Of a stretch of DNA of 8,861 nucleotides, positions 6,075 to 8,861 are shown one piece after another. The stretch covers positions 1 through 8,861 of the forward strand of contig DTYK01000191.1 of the NCBI GenBank assembly GCA_012961925.1, read 5' to 3'. Origin of the DNA: Candidatus Latescibacterota bacterium (GTDB lineage Bacteria; Latescibacterota; MVCY01; DTYK01). The stretch's first letter is position 1, and every line of letters starts with the position of its first letter. The notes beneath the pieces were generated by a model. It saw nothing but the letters and a program-made list of their open reading frames with translations. It ran no database searches and had not been told where the DNA came from. The translations under genes were made by a program, and so were the position numbers.

Positions 6075-7814
6075 TTATCGTCTCCCCTCTATCATATCTT
6101 TCAGCGGCTTAAGTTCATCAGGTATCTCTATAGGGGTCAACTCAACCTTGATCCCATCCTGCCCACCCTGGCGAAGGACGATCTGCTTCAGCCATTCATC
6201 AGCGTTCACTTTGTTGCTGTCAGCGCGGTAATGGGTACCCCGGCTTTCATCGCGCAGAAGGGCACTCTGGGTGACCATCAAGGAGACATCAAGCATATTC
6301 CTGTACTCCAGATAGGCCTTCGGTTCCTCTGCACCCTCCCCGTTGATCTCGTCCCTGAGCTTCTTTATACGATCAAGGGTTTCATTGAGCCCGACTTCTT
6401 CTCTGATCACGCTGACGTTCTTCCACATCATCCATTGTAACTCTTTTATCCGGTCTTTTATAAATCTCCCCCTCCTTCTGCCCTTCGCCAGCCCTGCATA
6501 GGCCTCTTTGGCCCTAACTGTGAGATCGACGCTTGAAGGATGAGCCCTGGTTTCGTGGGCATACCTGGCTGCGTTCTCACCGCTTATCTTGCCATAGACC
6601 TGAGAGTCGGCCAGGGCGTTACCTCCCGGTCGATCGGCTCCATGCTGTCCTCCTGCAGTCTCACCTGCTGCAAAAAGCCCCTGGATGTCGGTCTCGGCCC
6701 TTTCGTTGATCAGAATCCCACCGTTGAAATGCTGCACGGCGGGGGCGAATTCTATCCTGTCCTTGCGAAGGTCAATGCCGTGTTTTAACAGGTAGTCAAA
6801 AGGCACCTTTGCCTTCGTTTCGATGACATCAGGGGCATTATGGGAGATATCCATGTATACCCCTCTGTTCTCTGTCCCTCTGCCCTCAGCGATCTCGGTA
6901 AAGACAGCTATGTCCACCCACTTCGACTCATTACGGATGGTGAAGGGGTAGGAGACCCCTTTTATGTATATGGCCTTTTTGATATCGATCCCCTCCGGTA
7001 TATATCTTGGGATAAACACCTCATCGTTTATGTTGGTAATCCGAGGGTTCAGTCTCCAGAAGACGCCTGAGAGGGCAAAATGGACGGGATGGACTATACT
7101 CGGACCTATCTGGATAAACTCCATATTGGTGAGCTTTGCCCCTGCACGATAGGCCATGGCGTAGCCATCGCCCGTCATGCCGGCCGGAAATACGTTGATC
7201 TCGTAGAGCCTCCCTGCCCCTCCTGTGGCCAGTATGACAGCCCTGGTCTGGAACGTCACCAGCTCGCCAGTCCCGAGGTCTACGCCCCAGCAGCCGCTGA
7301 TCCGGCTATCCTCGGTTATCAGGTCGGCTACCATGATGTTGTTAAGGAGCTCTATGCCCAGCCCTTTTGCTCTGTTCAGCAGTGTCCTGATGATGACCGG
7401 ACCTGTATCGGATCCTTTGCCGCAGGCCCGGGGAAACCTCGCTCCATCAGAGAGGATCTGGACGAATTTGCCATCGGGGGTCTTATGGAAGTCCGCTCCC
7501 CACTTCTCAAGATCTTGAAATCTGGCCGGTGCTTCGTAGGCGATCCTACGACAGAGTTCTGGTCGGCAGAGCAGCCCCCCTTTCACCATTATGTCGATCC
7601 AGTGTTCCTCAGGGGAGTCTTTGGGATCGGCATGGCCAAAGGCTGCGCCAAAGGCCATCCAGTCGCTTGCAGCGGCTCTGGTGGTTCCGGATCTACCGGC
7701 CATCCCTTTATCGACCACTATCACACTGGCCCCATAGACCCTGGCCTCAATGGCAGCCCTCAATCCTGTACCACCCGCCCCAATGACCAGGACATCACAT
7801 TTATGAGTGCGCAT
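6075..7814 (-). CDS. Succinate dehydrogenase/fumarate reductase-like FAD oxidoreductase, atypical active site
   Basis: A 579-residue flavoprotein of the SdhA/FrdA/L-aspartate oxidase superfamily. The FAD dinucleotide motif is 'VIGAGGTGLRAAIEA' (10-24), followed by 'VDKGMAGRSGTTRAA', 'ILATGGAGRLY' (194-204), 'GDGYAMAYRAGA' (215-226), 'QHFNGGI' (361-367) and 'GLFAAGETAGG' with 'DRPGGNALADSQVYG' (379-408). The C-terminal helical part includes 'SRGTHYRAD'. In fumarate reductases the stretch after 'EF' reads QFHPT; here it reads 'QIGPS' (235-239), so the substrate His is gone. The usual catalytic 'RDVV.R' segment also seems replaced ('KWVDIAV'). A substrate other than succinate or fumarate is therefore likely. 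No signal peptide is visible, so it is cytoplasmic. No iron-sulfur subunit gene is adjacent within the window. Its start is coupled to the dehydrogenase stop 10 bases upstream. Confidence 0.85.
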   Translation of the reverse strand: MRTHKCDVLVIGAGGTGLRAAIEARVYGASVIVVDKGMAGRSGTTRAAASDWMAFGAAFGHADPKDSPEEHWIDIMVKGGLLCRPELCRRIAYEAPARFQDLEKWGADFHKTPDGKFVQILSDGARFPRACGKGSDTGPVIIRTLLNRAKGLGIELLNNIMVADLITEDSRISGCWGVDLGTGELVTFQTRAVILATGGAGRLYEINVFPAGMTGDGYAMAYRAGAKLTNMEFIQIGPSIVHPVHFALSGVFWRLNPRITNINDEVFIPRYIPEGIDIKKAIYIKGVSYPFTIRNESKWVDIAVFTEIAEGRGTENRGVYMDISHNAPDVIETKAKVPFDYLLKHGIDLRKDRIEFAPAVQHFNGGILINERAETDIQGLFAAGETAGGQHGADRPGGNALADSQVYGKISGENAARYAHETRAHPSSVDLTVRAKEAYAGLAKGRRRGRFIKDRIKELQWMMWKNVSVIREEVGLNETLDRIKKLRDEINGEGAEEPKAYLEYRNMLDVSLMVTQSALLRDESRGTHYRADSNKVNADEWLKQIVLRQGGQDGIKVELTPIEIPDELKPLKDMIEGRR

Positions 7815-7821
7815 GGTTCAA

Positions 7822-7827
7822 ACCTCA
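7822..7827 (-). promoter_or_regulatory. Ribosome binding site overlapping the upstream stop codon
   Basis: The minus-strand sequence TGAGGT contains both the stop codon (TGA) of the zinc dehydrogenase and a GAGGT Shine-Dalgarno element 7 bases before ATG 7814. This arrangement suggests translational coupling of the two oxidoreductases, so they are probably made together and act in the same pathway. Confidence 0.7.
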
Positions 7828-8861
7828 CGGTCTCATCACAGCCTTAACGGCCTTTCTCCCTTCGACTATCTCCAGAGCCTTTGAGGCATCATGCAACGGG
7901 ATCTCATGGGTGACGAGCTTTTCAAAGGGATATCGGTTGTTCAGGATCAGGTTTACCGCCTGATAGAGGTGTGAGGTGTCGTTCACCCACACCCCCTGGA
8001 TCCGTATATTTTTGCTCACCACGTCGTGATAGAGATCGAGGGATACTGGACCAACCGGTATCGCCAGCCCTGGGAGTGCATAGGTCCCGCCCCTTGATAG
8101 GTATGTTATTCCCTCTTTGAGCGCCTCTGGAGAGCTTGTGCAATTGATTACGACATCGGCCCCGAGCCCATCAGTAAGTTCCATAACCCGGTGCCTTCTC
8201 TCTTCCGGGATTGAATCGGCTGTATTGAGTGTCTCCCTTGCCCCGAATTCGGTGCACAACCGCAGCCTCTCCTTCCCTCGCCCTGTGCCTATCACGACTA
8301 CTGAGGCACCGCGGCTCAGGGCGAAGGCAAGAGAGAATATACCCAGTGGACCGGGCCCCTGGATCACCACCCTGTCCCCTTCTTTTATCTTGCAGAGTTC
8401 GATTGTATGGGCAGCGGTTGCCCCTGAACAGGAGGCGGATACCAGGGTGACGGGATCCACGTCCTCATCCAGCCTCAATATCTTAGTGTTGCTGGAGAGG
8501 TGGATGTAGTTGGCATAGCAACCCCTCGGATAGGGAGGGTCCTGACAGGAGAAGGATATGCCGTATACCTGTCTGTTTGGGCACAGAGATGGTTCCTTCC
8601 TGATCGCACAGTAATAGCATAGGCCGCAGGTGATCCCTCTGTCCCAGATGATCCGGTCGCCCACTGTTAGATCTCGTCCGAGGATGTCGGTCTTTTTACC
8701 GTAAATCTCCTCGATGGTCCCCACACCTTCATGTCCAAGGATGATTGGCAGGGGAGTTCTGGGATCTTTCCCCCGCCACATATAGACATCAGAACTACAG
8801 ATACCGATGGCCTCCAATCTGGCCAGGATCTCCCCCTCCCTCAGGGGATATATCTCAAAGA
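7825..8861 (-). CDS. Zinc-dependent medium-chain alcohol/polyol dehydrogenase (5' partial)
   Basis: A zinc MDR-family oxidoreductase. Its frame is open to the right window edge: codons before the TTG at 8817 read 'EGEILARLEAIGIC', the normal family N-terminus, so only some 20-30 residues are missing. The catalytic zinc ligands are Cys in 'GICSSD', His-Glu in 'ILGHEGVG' and Cys in 'SASCSG'. Structural zinc is bound by four cysteines in 'CGLCYYC' and 'PSLC'. The Rossmann motif is 'QGPGPLGIFSLAFA'. The end of the second beta strand reads 'VVVIGTGRGKERL', without the acidic residue typical of strict NAD enzymes, so NADP use is possible. The family oxidises secondary alcohols, polyols, threonine or sugars; the substrate is not evident. 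The 10-base gap to the flavoprotein gene indicates one operon, likely feeding the KDG pathway downstream. The family is certain, the substrate unknown. Confidence 0.9.
   Translation of the reverse strand, partial: FEIYPLREGEILARLEAIGICSSDVYMWRGKDPRTPLPIILGHEGVGTIEEIYGKKTDILGRDLTVGDRIIWDRGITCGLCYYCAIRKEPSLCPNRQVYGISFSCQDPPYPRGCYANYIHLSSNTKILRLDEDVDPVTLVSASCSGATAAHTIELCKIKEGDRVVIQGPGPLGIFSLAFALSRGASVVVIGTGRGKERLRLCTEFGARETLNTADSIPEERRHRVMELTDGLGADVVINCTSSPEALKEGITYLSRGGTYALPGLAIPVGPVSLDLYHDVVSKNIRIQGVWVNDTSHLYQAVNLILNNRYPFEKLVTHEIPLHDASKALEIVEGRKAVKAVMRP

Noticed and set aside
6059..7824. 10-bp inverted copies of GGTTTGAACC on either side of the flavoprotein gene (6059-6068 and 7815-7824)
   Set aside because: Dozens of 10-base matches are expected by chance in a window this size, the match does not extend beyond 10 bases, and one copy is explained by the ribosome-binding region of the gene.

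Overview
The window most likely comes from an uncultivated bacterium with a moderately GC-rich genome. The intact genes have clear Shine-Dalgarno sequences, use AGG and ATA codons freely, and include typically bacterial families (Eda-type aldolase, FmdB-type zinc ribbon). I cannot name the phylum. The decayed SWIM-type and PIN-type genes resemble families I associate with Chloroflexota and similar environmental lineages, but that is weak evidence.

Layout. (1) Positions 2-2728, plus strand: most of a large, probably exported protein, open at the left window edge. It has a beta-propeller of about nine repeats, a small alpha/beta module, a Glu/Gly/Pro hinge, a domain like lysostaphin-type (M23) peptidases that lacks the usual HxH metal site, and a beta-rich tail. 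(2) Positions 2740-3751: a gene graveyard. On the minus strand lies the C-terminal part of a SWIM-zinc-finger-type protein, broken by stop codons and frame changes. It meets head-on with a plus-strand remnant of a toxin-antitoxin pair, in which the antitoxin has lost its N-terminus and the PIN-domain toxin is split by a frameshift. A short palindrome follows the toxin. (3) Positions 3814-8861, minus strand: five co-directional, intact genes, read from right to left: zinc-dependent medium-chain dehydrogenase (open at the right edge), succinate dehydrogenase/fumarate reductase-like flavoprotein, 2-keto-3-deoxygluconate (KDG) kinase, KDPG aldolase, and a small FmdB-like zinc-ribbon protein.

How the genes work together. 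KDG kinase and KDPG aldolase form the lower half of sugar-acid (uronate, gluconate or galactonate-type) catabolism: KDG to KDPG to pyruvate plus glyceraldehyde-3-phosphate. The dehydrogenase and flavoprotein are translationally coupled and precede these two genes, so they plausibly carry out oxidations that feed the pathway. The flavoprotein keeps the FAD-binding scaffold but appears to lack two residues that fumarate reductases and succinate dehydrogenases use on their substrate, so its substrate is probably different and unknown. This operon and the propeller/M23-like protein are the most interesting intact parts. The middle section is best read as debris of former accessory genes.
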